DNA from: JBBRTJ01 sp038244535
GTDB taxonomy: Bacteria; Actinomycetota; Acidimicrobiia; Acidimicrobiales; Ilumatobacteraceae
Length of the DNA: 52,043 bases
Assembly: GCA_038244535.1 (NCBI GenBank)
Contig: JBBRTJ010000009.1
Span: 1 to 52,043, forward strand
Reading direction: 5' to 3'
The notes beneath the pieces were generated by a model that was not told where the DNA came from, did not search any database, and worked only from the letters and a program-made list of their open reading frames with translations. Below, piece by piece: positions 32,043-41,087 of the stretch. Every line of letters begins with the position of its first letter. Position 1 is the stretch's first letter. The position numbers were made by a program, and so were the translations under genes.

Positions 32043-32314
32043 TTGGGGCGCGGCTTCCGATCTTGGAGCTGTGACCACTCGCCCATGGCCCGCAGCACGA
32101 GCACGGCGATGATCGCGGTACCACCCGCGGCGAAGACCGCCCCGACCAGGGCCCCGATGGCGGCGCCGGTGCTCGATGCCCCCTGCAGGTCGGTGAACCC
32201 GTAGCCGATGAGCCCTCCGGCCAGTCCGGCGAACAGGATCGATGCGAACGCCACGATTCGGGCGCCGGGCGAGGGGAGTGCGGAGAGGGGGGCTTGGGGG
32301 CGAGCGTTGGGCAC
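32039..32314 (-). CDS. Small two-helix membrane protein
   Basis: A 91-aa protein with two transmembrane helices (about residues 18-38 and 48-72), Gly- and Ala-rich, and a basic end (DRKPRPN). The GTG at 32314 is favoured because TACGAT on the minus strand (32322-32327) lies 7 nt upstream; the longer frame to 32380 would cover the start of the divergent gene. Function unknown. Confidence 0.65.
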   Translation of the reverse strand: MPNARPQAPLSALPSPGARIVAFASILFAGLAGGLIGYGFTDLQGASSTGAAIGALVGAVFAAGGTAIIAVLVLRAMGEWSQLQDRKPRPN

Positions 32315-32321
32315 CTGGGAA

Positions 32322-32346
32322 ATCGTAGGGGTGACGCTCCTAGAGT
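32322..32346. promoter_or_regulatory. Divergent leaderless -10 elements of the membrane-protein and GT2 genes
   Basis: TACGAT on the minus strand (32322-32327) is 7 nt from GTG 32314; TAGAGT on the plus strand (32341-32346) is 8 nt from GTG 32355. Confidence 0.5.
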
Positions 32347-32354
32347 GCGCCGCC

Positions 32355-33089
32355 GTGCGTGCCCTGGTCGTGTTGCCCACCTACAACGAGGCCGACAACC
32401 TCGACGAGGTGCTGCGCCGAACCCGTGACGCGGTGCCGGGCCTCGAGGTGCTGGTCGTCGACGACGGGAGCCCTGACGGCACCGCCGAGCTGGCCGAGCG
32501 GCTTGGCGCCCAGTTCGGGGCCGTGCACGTGCTTCGGCGAACGAGCAAGGACGGCCTGGGGGCCGCGTACCGGGCCGGGTTCGCCTGGGGTCGCGACCAC
32601 GGCTACGACGTGCTCGTCGAGATGGACGCCGACCTGAGCCACGATCCGGCCTCGTTGCCGGCACTGCTGGAAGCGATCACCAAAGGAGCCGACCTGGCCA
32701 TCGGTTCGCGCTACGTGCCCGGCGGGGCGATCCCGAACTGGGGGGTCCACCGCCTGCTGCTGTCCAAGTGGGGCAACCGCTACGCCGATGCTGCCCTGCG
32801 GCTCGGCGTGCGTGACTCGACGTCGGGGTTCCGGGCGTACCGGTCGGCGATCCTCGATCTCATCAACGTCTCTGCGGTACGCGCTGACGGGTACGGCTTC
32901 CAGATCGAGATGACCTACCGGGTGCGCGGGGTCGGCGGCGCGATCGCCGAGGTCCCGATCTCGTTCACCGATCGGGTGCGCGGCGAGTCGAAGATGTCGG
33001 GCCGCATCGTGATCGAGGCCATGGCGCTGGTGACCGGCTGGGGGGTTCGGGATCGCCTCGGTTCCCTCACCGGCCGGGGGCGTCGCTGA
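32355..33089 (+). CDS. Polyprenol-phosphate mannosyltransferase (GT2, DPM1-like)
   Basis: A 244-aa GT-A enzyme resembling the catalytic domain of mycobacterial Ppm1 and eukaryotic DPM1, which make polyprenyl-phosphate mannose from GDP-mannose. LPTYNEADNLDEVL, VVDDGSPDGT, KDGLGAAYRAGF, EMDADLSHDP (DxD) and GSRYVPGG are all present. No acyltransferase domain and no C-terminal membrane anchor are visible, so this is a stand-alone catalytic unit. It would supply mannose for lipids such as those extended after the PimB-like step. Confidence 0.9.
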   Translation: MRALVVLPTYNEADNLDEVLRRTRDAVPGLEVLVVDDGSPDGTAELAERLGAQFGAVHVLRRTSKDGLGAAYRAGFAWGRDHGYDVLVEMDADLSHDPASLPALLEAITKGADLAIGSRYVPGGAIPNWGVHRLLLSKWGNRYADAALRLGVRDSTSGFRAYRSAILDLINVSAVRADGYGFQIEMTYRVRGVGGAIAEVPISFTDRVRGESKMSGRIVIEAMALVTGWGVRDRLGSLTGRGRR

Positions 33090-33120
33090 CGGTGGCGCCG
33101 CCTGGCGCGATGATCGGGCC

Positions 33121-34398
33121 GTGGCCCGCACCATCGTGCACGTCGACATGGACGCGTTCTTCGTGTCCGTCGAGCTGCTGCGCCATCCCGAGCTGCGGGG
33201 CCTCCCCGTGGTCGTGGGCGGCACGGGCGATCGAGGTGTCGTCGCCGCCGCGAGCTACGAGGCCCGCCGCTTCGGCATTCACTCGGCGATGCCGTCGACC
33301 CGGGCCCGGCGCCAGTGCCCGCAAGCGGTGTTCTTGCCTGGCGATCACGCCCGCTACGAGGAGGTGAGCCGTGATCTCCACGAGCTGTGGGACTCCTTCA
33401 CGCCACTGGTCGAGGGGATCTCGCTCGACGAGGCGTTCCTCGACGTGACCGGTGCGTCCCGCCTCCTCGGTGGTGGCGCCGCCATCGCCACCCAGCTCCG
33501 CCAGCAGACCACCGAGCGATTCGGGCTGACCTGCTCGGTCGGGGTGGCACCCAACAAGCTGCTGGCCAAGCTCGCCAGCGAAGCGGCCAAGCCCAAGGTG
33601 GTGCCGTCGGGCATCGACCCGGGTCACGGGGTGGTGGTGGTCGCGCCCGGCGACGAACTGGCTTTCCTCCACCCCCATCCAGTCCGCGCGCTCTGGGGGG
33701 TCGGGCCTGAGACCGCCGCCCGGCTCGAGCGCCTGGGCGTGCGCACCGTGGGCGATCTTGCGGCCCTGCCCCTGGCCGGCGTGGTGGCCGCGCTGGGGCG
33801 GGCGAGCGGTCATCACCTCCACGAGCTGGCCAACGCCCGCGACAACCGTGCGGTGGTGCCTGACCAGGCGGCCAAGTCCATCGGCCACGAGCAGACCTTC
33901 GCCCACGACCACCACGAGCGAGCCACCCTCGCCGTCGAGTTGGTGCGGATGGCCGACGCCGTGGCCAGCCGCCTGCGCCAGGGCGGGTTGGCAGCCCGCA
34001 CGGTGACCCTCAAGGTCCGCTTCGGCTCGTTCACCACCATCACCCGTTCGATCACCCTCGCCGAACCGGCCGACACCGGACCAGCGGTCGCCCGAGCCGC
34101 GAGGGCGCTGCTCGACCAGATCGACCCGACCCCGGGCGTGCGGCTCCTCGGGGTCAGCACCTCCAACCTCGTGGACGGTGGTCAGCGCCAGCTCAGCCTC
34201 GACGAGGTGGGTCAGCCCGGGTGGGATGAGGCGAGCAAGGTCGTCGATGGCATCCGCGACCGGTTCGGCCGCGCTGCCATCGGGCCTGCCAGCCTCGTCG
34301 ACCAGGGAGGGCTCCGAGTGGTGCGGGGCGGCGAGCAGCAGTGGGGTCCCGTGCATCCGAACGCCGCGCCCACAGCGGGTGGCGACCAGGGCTCCTGA
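33121..34398 (+). CDS. dinB: DNA polymerase IV (Y family)
   Basis: A 425-aa translesion polymerase. Catalytic acids are in VDMDAFF (D9) and SLDEAFLD (D103, E104). A helix-hairpin-helix region follows (LWGVGPETAARLERLGVRTVGDLA) and the little-finger domain comes after. QRQLSLDEV near residue 360 resembles a sliding-clamp binding motif. No LexA-type box was seen before its GTG, unlike the DEDDh/GIY-YIG gene. It begins 31 nt after the GT2 stop. Confidence 0.95.
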   Translation: MARTIVHVDMDAFFVSVELLRHPELRGLPVVVGGTGDRGVVAAASYEARRFGIHSAMPSTRARRQCPQAVFLPGDHARYEEVSRDLHELWDSFTPLVEGISLDEAFLDVTGASRLLGGGAAIATQLRQQTTERFGLTCSVGVAPNKLLAKLASEAAKPKVVPSGIDPGHGVVVVAPGDELAFLHPHPVRALWGVGPETAARLERLGVRTVGDLAALPLAGVVAALGRASGHHLHELANARDNRAVVPDQAAKSIGHEQTFAHDHHERATLAVELVRMADAVASRLRQGGLAARTVTLKVRFGSFTTITRSITLAEPADTGPAVARAARALLDQIDPTPGVRLLGVSTSNLVDGGQRQLSLDEVGQPGWDEASKVVDGIRDRFGRAAIGPASLVDQGGLRVVRGGEQQWGPVHPNAAPTAGGDQGS

Positions 34399-34475
34399 AG
34401 TGATCCGCCACGCGTTGTCGGGCGAGGACTCCTGTGTCAAGATGCGTCTGTTCCAAGGGTCTCAAGGGGTAGGGA

Positions 34476-34853
34476 ATGCCGCTTTCAGAAGACGAGCAGC
34501 GCATCCTCAGCCAGATCGAACAGCACTTCTACGAGGACGACCCGCACTTCGCCCAGAGCGTCAGCGAGTCGTCGCTCTACCGGCACGCGCTGCGCAACAT
34601 CAAGTGGGGCGCGGTGCTGTTCGTGGTGGGCCTGACGTTCCTCGTGCTCACGCTCAGCGTCAGCTTCGTCGTGGCGTTCGTCGGCTTCCTGATCATGCTT
34701 GCCGCTGCGTTCGGCATCGAGCGCAACGCCCGCAAGCTGGGGCGTGCCGGCCTCGATCAGGTCACCACCTCGGTCCGCTCGGGCCGCCTGCGGTCGACCT
34801 TCGGTGGTGCTGGTCAGCGCATGCGTGACCGCATGAAGCGCGACGACCAGTAG
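34476..34853 (+). CDS. DUF3040 membrane protein
   Basis: A 125-aa actinobacterial protein starting MPLSEDEQRILSQIEQ, with HFYEDDPHFA and two adjacent transmembrane helices (about residues 43-63 and 66-84), then a basic tail. DUF3040 proteins have no proven role but often sit near dcw or dinB genes. The ATG at 34476 has AAGGGGTAGGG upstream. It stops one base before the stop of the convergent transglutaminase gene. Confidence 0.9.
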   Translation: MPLSEDEQRILSQIEQHFYEDDPHFAQSVSESSLYRHALRNIKWGAVLFVVGLTFLVLTLSVSFVVAFVGFLIMLAAAFGIERNARKLGRAGLDQVTTSVRSGRLRSTFGGAGQRMRDRMKRDDQ

Positions 34854-37196
34854 TCAGGCCGGCTCGAACGACGACCGCTCGGAGTCGTCGCGTCGCCACA
34901 GTGGGCGGGGGTCGGCCAGCCAGCCGAGGCGGGTGAGCCATGACGCACGGTCCCACGCCTCGTGCTCGAGCGCACTGACGTCGCGCTGCGAGCAATCGGC
35001 TTCGTCGGCGCTGACCCCCTGCGGTGCGTAGGCCGCCAGCGAGGTGCGATCAGCGATGCGCTGCACCAGGCGGGGATCAGCCGTGGTGGTCACGGCCGCC
35101 CGTTCCGCTACCTCGTGTGGGGTCTGGCTGGCGATGGGGGCCATGCCGAGACGGTCGAGCAGCTCGCCCAGCTCGGCCCACGAGACCAGCGCTCGGTCGG
35201 CCGGTGAGCTGGCCCGATCGCGCCGCCGCCGCCAACGGGCCTTGCGCAGCGCCGGCACCACGAGGAGCCAGCCGCCGGCGAGCACGGCCAGACCGAGCAG
35301 CCACAGTGCAACGGTCAGGCCGAGTGGGCGCTGATGGTGGTCGGTGGTGCTGCCCTGGCCACCGGCGTTGAACGGCAGCAGCCCGGTCTCGGGTTCGACG
35401 GGCTCGCCTGGCACCGTGGTGCGGCTCGTGGTGCTTCCCGGTGTCGTGGTGGCGGTGCTCGAAGTGGCGGGTTGATCGGCCTGCTGCGCCGCCACGCCGG
35501 TGGCGTCCTCGAGACCGGGGGCGCCGCGGCCCGGCGTCGGCTCGAAGGCCACCCAGCCGATGCCGTTGAACCACACCTCGGGCCAGGCGTGGGCGTACTT
35601 GCCGAGGACCTGGAAGGTTCCATCGCCCTTCGCCATGCCGGGCGTGAAGCCGACCGCCACCCGGGCCGGGACGCCCAATGAGCGCGCCATGGCGGCGAAC
35701 GTCCCCGCGAACTGCTCGCAGTACCCACGGCCCTGGCGCAGGAAGCTGACGATGGCGTTCTCATCGTGCCCGGCGCGCACCGACAGGTCGTAGGTGAAGT
35801 TGACCCGGAACCAGTCCTGCAGCCGGCGGGCCTTCTCGTACGGCGTAGTGGCGCCGGCGGTGACCTTGGCGGCCTGCTGGGTCACCACGGTCGGGAAGTC
35901 GGCTGGCAGTGGCAGGTAGGTGCTGGCGATCGAGGCCGGCAGCGGCCCCGAGGCTCCCTCGAGTTGGGCCTTGGTCGGCCGGGAGAGCGCCGAGACCACC
36001 GAGTAGGTCTGACCGTTCGAGCTGTCGGCGCCGGTGACGATGCTCGAGGTCTCCGGGTCAAAGGCCAGGTCGGACCCACCGGTCACGTTGATCGGGCTGA
36101 AAGCGGCCGGCAGCCAGATCGAGTCGAGCCCGGCGATGGTGAAGTCCTGGCGCAGCACCGTCGAGCGGGCCTGCGTGGTGAAGGGCCCGGACACGTCGCG
36201 ATAGGAGCGGCTCGACGACCAGATCTTGCCGTCGAAGCGATCGAGGGCCGTGAGGCGCCAGTACGTGGCCTCAGAAGCCCGCACTGTGAAGGCCAGCGTG
36301 GCGCTGCTGTTGGCCAGCCGGCCTCGGATGTCGACCAGGGGTGACAAGGTGACCCGGGTTCCGTCGCCGCTGCCCCCCTTGGTGCTGAGCAGCGGTGCCT
36401 CACCGGCGCCGGGCAGTGACGGGCCGAGCACCGCGCCGGCCACCAGCGCGGCACCACCGACGAGCGCGCCGACGCGAAGCGTCGCCCGTGTCGCCCCGTC
36501 ACGCTGGCTGGCCAGCCACGTGCCCTGGCGCTGCTGCAGCGCCTGGCGGTGGAGCAGGGCGAAGGCTAGGGCCGCCGCGAGGTAGAGAGCGGTGGAGCTG
36601 ATCCGGTTGCGGGGGGAGGCGAGGGCCGACACGAAGACGAACACCACACCGCTCGGCAGGAGCGACTCGAAGGTGGCCCACCCGCGAAAGGCGAACGAGT
36701 CAGCCAGGAACGCGGCCAGCCAGATCGCCAGCATCGAGGCGACCAGGTAGCCGGCCCGGTTCGGGACGGGCGCGACGACGACGGCGAACCGGTCCCAGGC
36801 TTCGGCGAGGTCGGCGGTGGCGGAGTCCCAGCTGTCAAAGGTGGGGAAGCCATAGGCACTCGTGTCGCGGTACTGCGTCACGGTCACGACCACACCAGCT
36901 ACCGCGAGCGACGCCACGAACGAGACGACGCCACCCCACCCGCCCCGACGGCAGGCGACGGCAAGCAGGTGTGACGTGATGCCGGCGAGCAGCAGCGGCC
37001 ACAGGAAGTCCCAACCGAGGAACAGCCGGCAGAACGAGACCGCGGTGGCGATCGTGACGGCGGCCAGCGCGAGCTCGGCCCACAGCTCTGCCGAAGGCGT
37101 GGGGGTTCGTCTCGACGGGCGCGGTGTGGTCCCTGCCGGCGCCGACGTTGCCGGCGTGCTCGGCGGATCAGGGGGCCGGGTGATGGTGGCTGTCAC
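34854..37196 (-). CDS. TgpA-like membrane transglutaminase (DUF3488/transglutaminase core)
   Basis: A 780-aa membrane protein: about six N-terminal helices (residues 40-270), an extracytoplasmic part with a transglutaminase-like core (GYCEQFAGTFAAMARSLGVPARVAVGF with the catalytic Cys, and KYAHAWPEVWF with the His), a Thr/Pro-rich linker, one further helix and a cytoplasmic tail (DUF4129-like). The GTG at 37196 overlaps the DUF58 stop (GTGA) and gives the start; upstream residues belong to an overlapping frame. With DUF58 and MoxR it forms a conserved actinobacterial operon, probably involved in envelope protein processing. Confidence 0.9.
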   Translation of the reverse strand: MTATITRPPDPPSTPATSAPAGTTPRPSRRTPTPSAELWAELALAAVTIATAVSFCRLFLGWDFLWPLLLAGITSHLLAVACRRGGWGGVVSFVASLAVAGVVVTVTQYRDTSAYGFPTFDSWDSATADLAEAWDRFAVVVAPVPNRAGYLVASMLAIWLAAFLADSFAFRGWATFESLLPSGVVFVFVSALASPRNRISSTALYLAAALAFALLHRQALQQRQGTWLASQRDGATRATLRVGALVGGAALVAGAVLGPSLPGAGEAPLLSTKGGSGDGTRVTLSPLVDIRGRLANSSATLAFTVRASEATYWRLTALDRFDGKIWSSSRSYRDVSGPFTTQARSTVLRQDFTIAGLDSIWLPAAFSPINVTGGSDLAFDPETSSIVTGADSSNGQTYSVVSALSRPTKAQLEGASGPLPASIASTYLPLPADFPTVVTQQAAKVTAGATTPYEKARRLQDWFRVNFTYDLSVRAGHDENAIVSFLRQGRGYCEQFAGTFAAMARSLGVPARVAVGFTPGMAKGDGTFQVLGKYAHAWPEVWFNGIGWVAFEPTPGRGAPGLEDATGVAAQQADQPATSSTATTTPGSTTSRTTVPGEPVEPETGLLPFNAGGQGSTTDHHQRPLGLTVALWLLGLAVLAGGWLLVVPALRKARWRRRRDRASSPADRALVSWAELGELLDRLGMAPIASQTPHEVAERAAVTTTADPRLVQRIADRTSLAAYAPQGVSADEADCSQRDVSALEHEAWDRASWLTRLGWLADPRPLWRRDDSERSSFEPA

Positions 37197-38371
37197 GCCA
37201 GCACCGTCACTCGTGCCGCACCGAACACCGCGTGCCACGCCGGTGCGAAGCCGCCGTCGCGGGTGGCATCGATCAAGCGCACTGCGCCGGCCTTGACCCG
37301 GGCCTGGGGGACGGTTCCCTCGGTGACCACGGCCACGATCGGTCGGTACGAGCGGCCGAGGCGGGCGAGGGCTTCGATCTCGCTGGCCGTCGTGCGTCCG
37401 AGCACCACCACCAACAAGCCACCGGTTCGGGTCCGGGCGAGCTGGTCGAGCAGGCCTCGCAGCGAGCCGGGTCCCGTCGGCTCAGCCGTGGCGAGGTGGC
37501 TGAGGACGGCGTCGACGGCGGCTAGGCCCCCCTCGGCCCCGGTGTCGACGCCGCCGGTGGTGAGGACGTGCAGCGTGGTCCGGCGCCGCCACGCGGCGCT
37601 CACCACGCTGGCGCCGGCCGACATCGCTCGCTCGAACGACGCCGCCGTGTGCGCCACCTTGCGAACGTCGAGCACGACGGTGACGCGGTCGTGCCACGGC
37701 TGCTCGTCCTGACGCACGACGAGGTCGTCGCGGCGCGCGGTCGATGGCCAGTGCACGCGGCGCAGGTCGTCGCCCATGACGTAGGGGCGCAGCGCGTAGA
37801 AGTCGTCTCCCTGGCGACCGAGCGCGTTGCGGTGCGCCGCCCCGCCGTTGGGATCGTGATCGCCGCCGCCGCTGGGCAAGGAGATGTCGTCGACCGCCGG
37901 ATACACGGTGAGGTCGACGAGGGGCGCGGCCTGCGCGGTGCGTCGGGCGAGGCCGAAGGGATCGCCGATCTCGACCGAGAGCGGGCCGATGGTGACCAGT
38001 CCCCGATGTTGCGTGGGGAGCCGATACGCGGCGCGAGCCACATCGCCCTTGCGCAGCGGGGCCAGGTTGAGCAGTGCCCCGCGCGTGCCGTCGACAGGGT
38101 CTCGGAGCCGTAGCACCGGTGTGCGGGCGCCGCCCGAGTTGGACGCGCTCACCTCGACGCGAGCGTTGTCCCCGGCGTGGACCCGAGTCGGCGTCAGCGT
38201 GCGGGTCACCCGGAGCCGGACCCGGGCCAACCGCACGTAGGCGGTCGAGGCTGCGACCAGTGCGATCACGGTGGCGCCGGCCACGAAGAGCTCGACGGCG
38301 CCGATGGCCCGCCCCGCGAACAGGAGCCCGCCCGCCGCGATCAGCAGCAGCCATCCCGAACGGGTGAGCAC
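37193..38371 (-). CDS. DUF58 domain membrane protein
   Basis: A 392-aa protein with two N-terminal helices (residues 5-45), a beta-rich domain and the DUF58 block RPYVMGDDLRRVHWPSTARRDDLVVRQDE (about residues 195-225), followed by a von Willebrand A-like part (VTVVLDVRKVAHT). DUF58 proteins work with MoxR AAA ATPases, probably as adaptors or substrates. It lies between MoxR (4 nt away) and the transglutaminase gene (GTGA overlap). Confidence 0.9.
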   Translation of the reverse strand: MLTRSGWLLLIAAGGLLFAGRAIGAVELFVAGATVIALVAASTAYVRLARVRLRVTRTLTPTRVHAGDNARVEVSASNSGGARTPVLRLRDPVDGTRGALLNLAPLRKGDVARAAYRLPTQHRGLVTIGPLSVEIGDPFGLARRTAQAAPLVDLTVYPAVDDISLPSGGGDHDPNGGAAHRNALGRQGDDFYALRPYVMGDDLRRVHWPSTARRDDLVVRQDEQPWHDRVTVVLDVRKVAHTAASFERAMSAGASVVSAAWRRRTTLHVLTTGGVDTGAEGGLAAVDAVLSHLATAEPTGPGSLRGLLDQLARTRTGGLLVVVLGRTTASEIEALARLGRSYRPIVAVVTEGTVPQARVKAGAVRLIDATRDGGFAPAWHAVFGAARVTVLA

Positions 38372-38375
38372 TGGA

Positions 38376-39353
38376 CTAGGCCGACTTTGCCGTAGGTACG
38401 GGGACGGACGCCACGATCTCGCTCACGATCGATCGGGCGTCGGTGCCCTGGAGCTGGGAGTCGGCCGACAGCACGAGGCGGTGGGCGATCACGGGGACCG
38501 CCAACGCCTTGACGTCGTCGGGGATCACGTAGTCGCGCCCGAGGGTCGCCGCCCGGGCCTTGGCCGCCCGCTGGAGCGCCAGCGTGGCTCTGGGCGACAT
38601 CCCGAGGGCCACGGCCGAGTGGCGACGGCTGGTGGTGGCCAGATCGACCAGGTAGCCCTTGAGGGCGGGGGCGACGTGGATCGAGGCGATCTCGCGCTGC
38701 AGCCGGCGGACGTCGTCGGCGGTGGCCACGGGACGCAGCTCGCCGAGCGTGCTGCCGGCGGCGTGGGTGTCGAGGATCTCGATCTCGGCGTCTCGGGCCG
38801 GGTAGCCGACGGCCAGGCGCATGAGGAAGCGGTCGACCTGGCTCTCGGGAAGCGGGTAGGTGCCCTCGTGGTCGATCGGGTTCTGGGTGGCGATGACCAT
38901 GAAGGGACCCGGGAGGGCGTACGTCGTGCCGTCAACGGTCACCTGGCGCTCTTCCATCGCCTCGAGCAGGGCCGACTGGGTCTTGGGGGAGGCGCGGTTG
39001 ATCTCGTCGGACAGGACGATGTTGGCGAACACCGGACCGGGACGGAAGTCGAAGCGGTCGGTGCCCCGGTTCCACACCGTGACGCCTACGACGTCGGTCG
39101 GGAGCAAGTCGGGCGTGAACTGCACCCGCTTCCACGTGCAGTCGATGCTGGCCGCGAGGGCCTTGGCGAGGCTCGTCTTGCCGACGCCGGGCACGTCCTC
39201 GATGAGGAGGTGGCCTTCGGCGAGCAGGCAGATGATGACGAGCTCGACCACTTCGGGCTTGCCTTGGACGACGTGCTCGACGTTCGCCGCGATTGCGCCG
39301 ACGAGCTCTGGGAGGGTGCCTGCCCCGCTGAGGGACGGAGCCTGGATCGCCAT
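38376..39353 (-). CDS. MoxR-family AAA+ ATPase
   Basis: A 325-aa ATPase: Walker A EDVPGVGKTSLAKAL, Walker B IVLSDEINRASPKTQSALLEAMEE, sensor 1 VIATQNPIDHEGTYPLPESQVDRF and sensor 2 near GMSPRATLALQRAAKA. MoxR proteins are chaperones for partner assembly. TAACGT on the minus strand (plus 39360-39365) lies 6 nt before the ATG, so it is the leaderless first gene of the MoxR-DUF58-transglutaminase operon. Confidence 0.94.
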   Translation of the reverse strand: MAIQAPSLSGAGTLPELVGAIAANVEHVVQGKPEVVELVIICLLAEGHLLIEDVPGVGKTSLAKALAASIDCTWKRVQFTPDLLPTDVVGVTVWNRGTDRFDFRPGPVFANIVLSDEINRASPKTQSALLEAMEERQVTVDGTTYALPGPFMVIATQNPIDHEGTYPLPESQVDRFLMRLAVGYPARDAEIEILDTHAAGSTLGELRPVATADDVRRLQREIASIHVAPALKGYLVDLATTSRRHSAVALGMSPRATLALQRAAKARAATLGRDYVIPDDVKALAVPVIAHRLVLSADSQLQGTDARSIVSEIVASVPVPTAKSA

Positions 39354-39414
39354 TCGGACACGTTAGGCGGGGTTCGGGCGATCGTCGCCGTCGGCGCCCG
39401 ATACGGTCCCGGCA

Positions 39415-40281
39415 GTGGCCCTCGTCCTCGCCGTCGACATCGGTGGCACGAAGCAGGCCGCCGCTCTGGTCGATGTCGCGTCGGTGCAGATCCTGCATCG
39501 GGGGCAGGTGGCGACGGACCTCGACGACCCCTGGCGATCGCTGGTCGGCGTGGTGCGAGGAGCACTCGATGCAGGCCGAGCATCGGGGCTGCCGCCGGTG
39601 GCGGTTGGTGTCGGGTGCGGTGGGCCGATGGAGCACGCGGGCGCGGCGGTCTCGCCGCTCAACATCGTCGCGTGGCGAGGGTTCCCCCTGCGTTCCCGGT
39701 TGGAGGAGCTGACCGGCCTGCCAGTGGCCGTCGACAACGACGCCAAGGCGCTGGCCCTGGCCGAGGGCTGGTGCGGCGCCGCTGCGGGGGTGAAGGACTA
39801 CCTGGCGATGGTCGTGTCGACCGGGGTCGGCGGGGGTCTCGTGCTCGGTGGTGAGCTGCTCGACGGTGCGGGCGGGAACGCAGGTCACATCGGCCACGTG
39901 GTGGTCGAGCCGGGTGGTCGGCCGTGCGCCTGTGGGGGAGCGGGTTGCCTCGAAGCCGAGGTATCGGGTACGGCGATCGCCGCGGTCACCGGCCGGCCGC
40001 CGTCGGAGGCGCCGATGCTGATCCGGGAGCGCTGTGGACGCCTGACCGGCCGGGCGGTGGCGAGCGTCGCCTCACTGCTCGACCTGCGCCTCGCCGTCGT
40101 GGCGGGGTCAGTCGCGCTGGGGTACGGCTCGACGTTCTTCGACGCCGCGCAGCGCGAGCTCGATCGGACGTGTCGCATCGAGTTCGCCCGCGGCATCACG
40201 ATCGTCCCCGCGGGGCTCGGCTCCGATGGCCCCCTGGTGGGTGCCGCCGCCGTCGCCCGCCGGTCCTTCCACCTTCACTGA
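39415..40281 (+). CDS. ROK-family sugar kinase
   Basis: A second ROK member, 288 aa: AVDIGGTKQAAALVD, VDNDAKALALAEGW, VSTGVGGGLVLGG and the zinc motif CACGGAGCLEAEVSG following AGHIGHVVVEP. It lacks a helix-turn-helix, so it is a kinase rather than a repressor. It is shorter than the ROK kinase at 14219 and divergent from MoxR. TACGGT at 39402-39407 is 7 nt before the GTG. Sugar substrate unknown. Confidence 0.9.
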   Translation: MALVLAVDIGGTKQAAALVDVASVQILHRGQVATDLDDPWRSLVGVVRGALDAGRASGLPPVAVGVGCGGPMEHAGAAVSPLNIVAWRGFPLRSRLEELTGLPVAVDNDAKALALAEGWCGAAAGVKDYLAMVVSTGVGGGLVLGGELLDGAGGNAGHIGHVVVEPGGRPCACGGAGCLEAEVSGTAIAAVTGRPPSEAPMLIRERCGRLTGRAVASVASLLDLRLAVVAGSVALGYGSTFFDAAQRELDRTCRIEFARGITIVPAGLGSDGPLVGAAAVARRSFHLH

Positions 40282-40295
40282 ACCATCGCGCGCCG

Positions 40296-40931
40296 GTGAT
40301 CGAGGTGGCCACGCCTCGGTCGCATCGAACTCACCTCGGCCCCATCGTGACCCATCGGTCGGTGAGCCTCAGCGCACTCGATGTGATGCGCCGAGGCTCG
40401 ATCCCGGTGAAGACCGCGGCCCGGTCGCTGGTCGAGGTGTCAGGACGCATGACCGAGGCCGACCTCGGCCAGCTCGTCGATGAGGCCGTTCGGCGGCGGA
40501 TCACGACCTACGAGGCGGTCGAACGAGGTCTGCACCGGGTCCGTCCGGCGCCGGGACGAAGCCTCGAGAGGGTCCGCCTCGTCCTGGCGGAGCGGCTCCC
40601 TGGCTTCAACCCGGGCGACAGCGTGGCCGAGTCCAGGCTGGTGCGGGTGCTGCGAGCGGCGGGGCACGAGCCCACCGTGCTTCATCGGTTGACGATCGAC
40701 GGGCAGCGCTACGAGCTCGACCTCGCCTTGGTCGGCGAACGGGTCAGCATCGAGTTCCAGTCGTTCGAGTTCCATCGCGATCGCTCGCCGTTCGACCGCG
40801 ACCTGGCGAAGCGGCTAGCGCTCCAGGTAGCGGGATGGGCGACCGTCGAAGTCGGCGACCGCACCTCCGACGCGGTCTTGCTTGCGGCAGTCGCCGTTGC
40901 GGTGGACCGGCAACGGCGCCTCGCGAGCTGA
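40296..40931 (+). CDS. DUF559/AbiEi-type protein, N-terminally truncated
   Basis: A 211-aa product whose opening (VATPRSHRTHLGPIVTHRSVSLSALDVMRRGSIPVKTAARSLVEVSG) aligns by eye with the middle of actinobacterial proteins that start with a winged-helix AbiEi-like domain and end in a DUF559 (VSR-like) nuclease fold. The DNA-binding front is missing: only 14 nt separate the frame from the ROK stop. The nuclease end keeps YELDLALVGERVSIEF but reads Gln-Ser where Val-Asp is usual. It may be a decayed gene or a shortened protein. No partner toxin is visible. Confidence 0.55.
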   Translation: MIEVATPRSHRTHLGPIVTHRSVSLSALDVMRRGSIPVKTAARSLVEVSGRMTEADLGQLVDEAVRRRITTYEAVERGLHRVRPAPGRSLERVRLVLAERLPGFNPGDSVAESRLVRVLRAAGHEPTVLHRLTIDGQRYELDLALVGERVSIEFQSFEFHRDRSPFDRDLAKRLALQVAGWATVEVGDRTSDAVLLAAVAVAVDRQRRLAS

Positions 40932-40957
40932 CCGCTTGCTCACTGCGTCCCCAGGGT

Positions 40958-40996
40958 TGGGTCGATTCGCGTCGGTGAGCGCCGCCGATCGACCCA
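40958..40996. repeat. 9-bp inverted repeat upstream of the acyl-CoA dehydrogenase gene
   Basis: TGGGTCGAT (40958-40966) is inverted as ATCGACCCA (40988-40996) with a 21-nt loop, in the 156-bp gap before the acyl-CoA dehydrogenase gene. It could end the upstream transcript or bind a regulator. Confidence 0.5.
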
Positions 40997-41087
40997 CCGC
41001 CGATCCGAGTCGGGTGGCCGGTCGTGGTCGCCCGGGCTCATGCCGCTGGCCGGGGGCCGAGTGTGCCGAAGGGTACGATCCGCGGCC

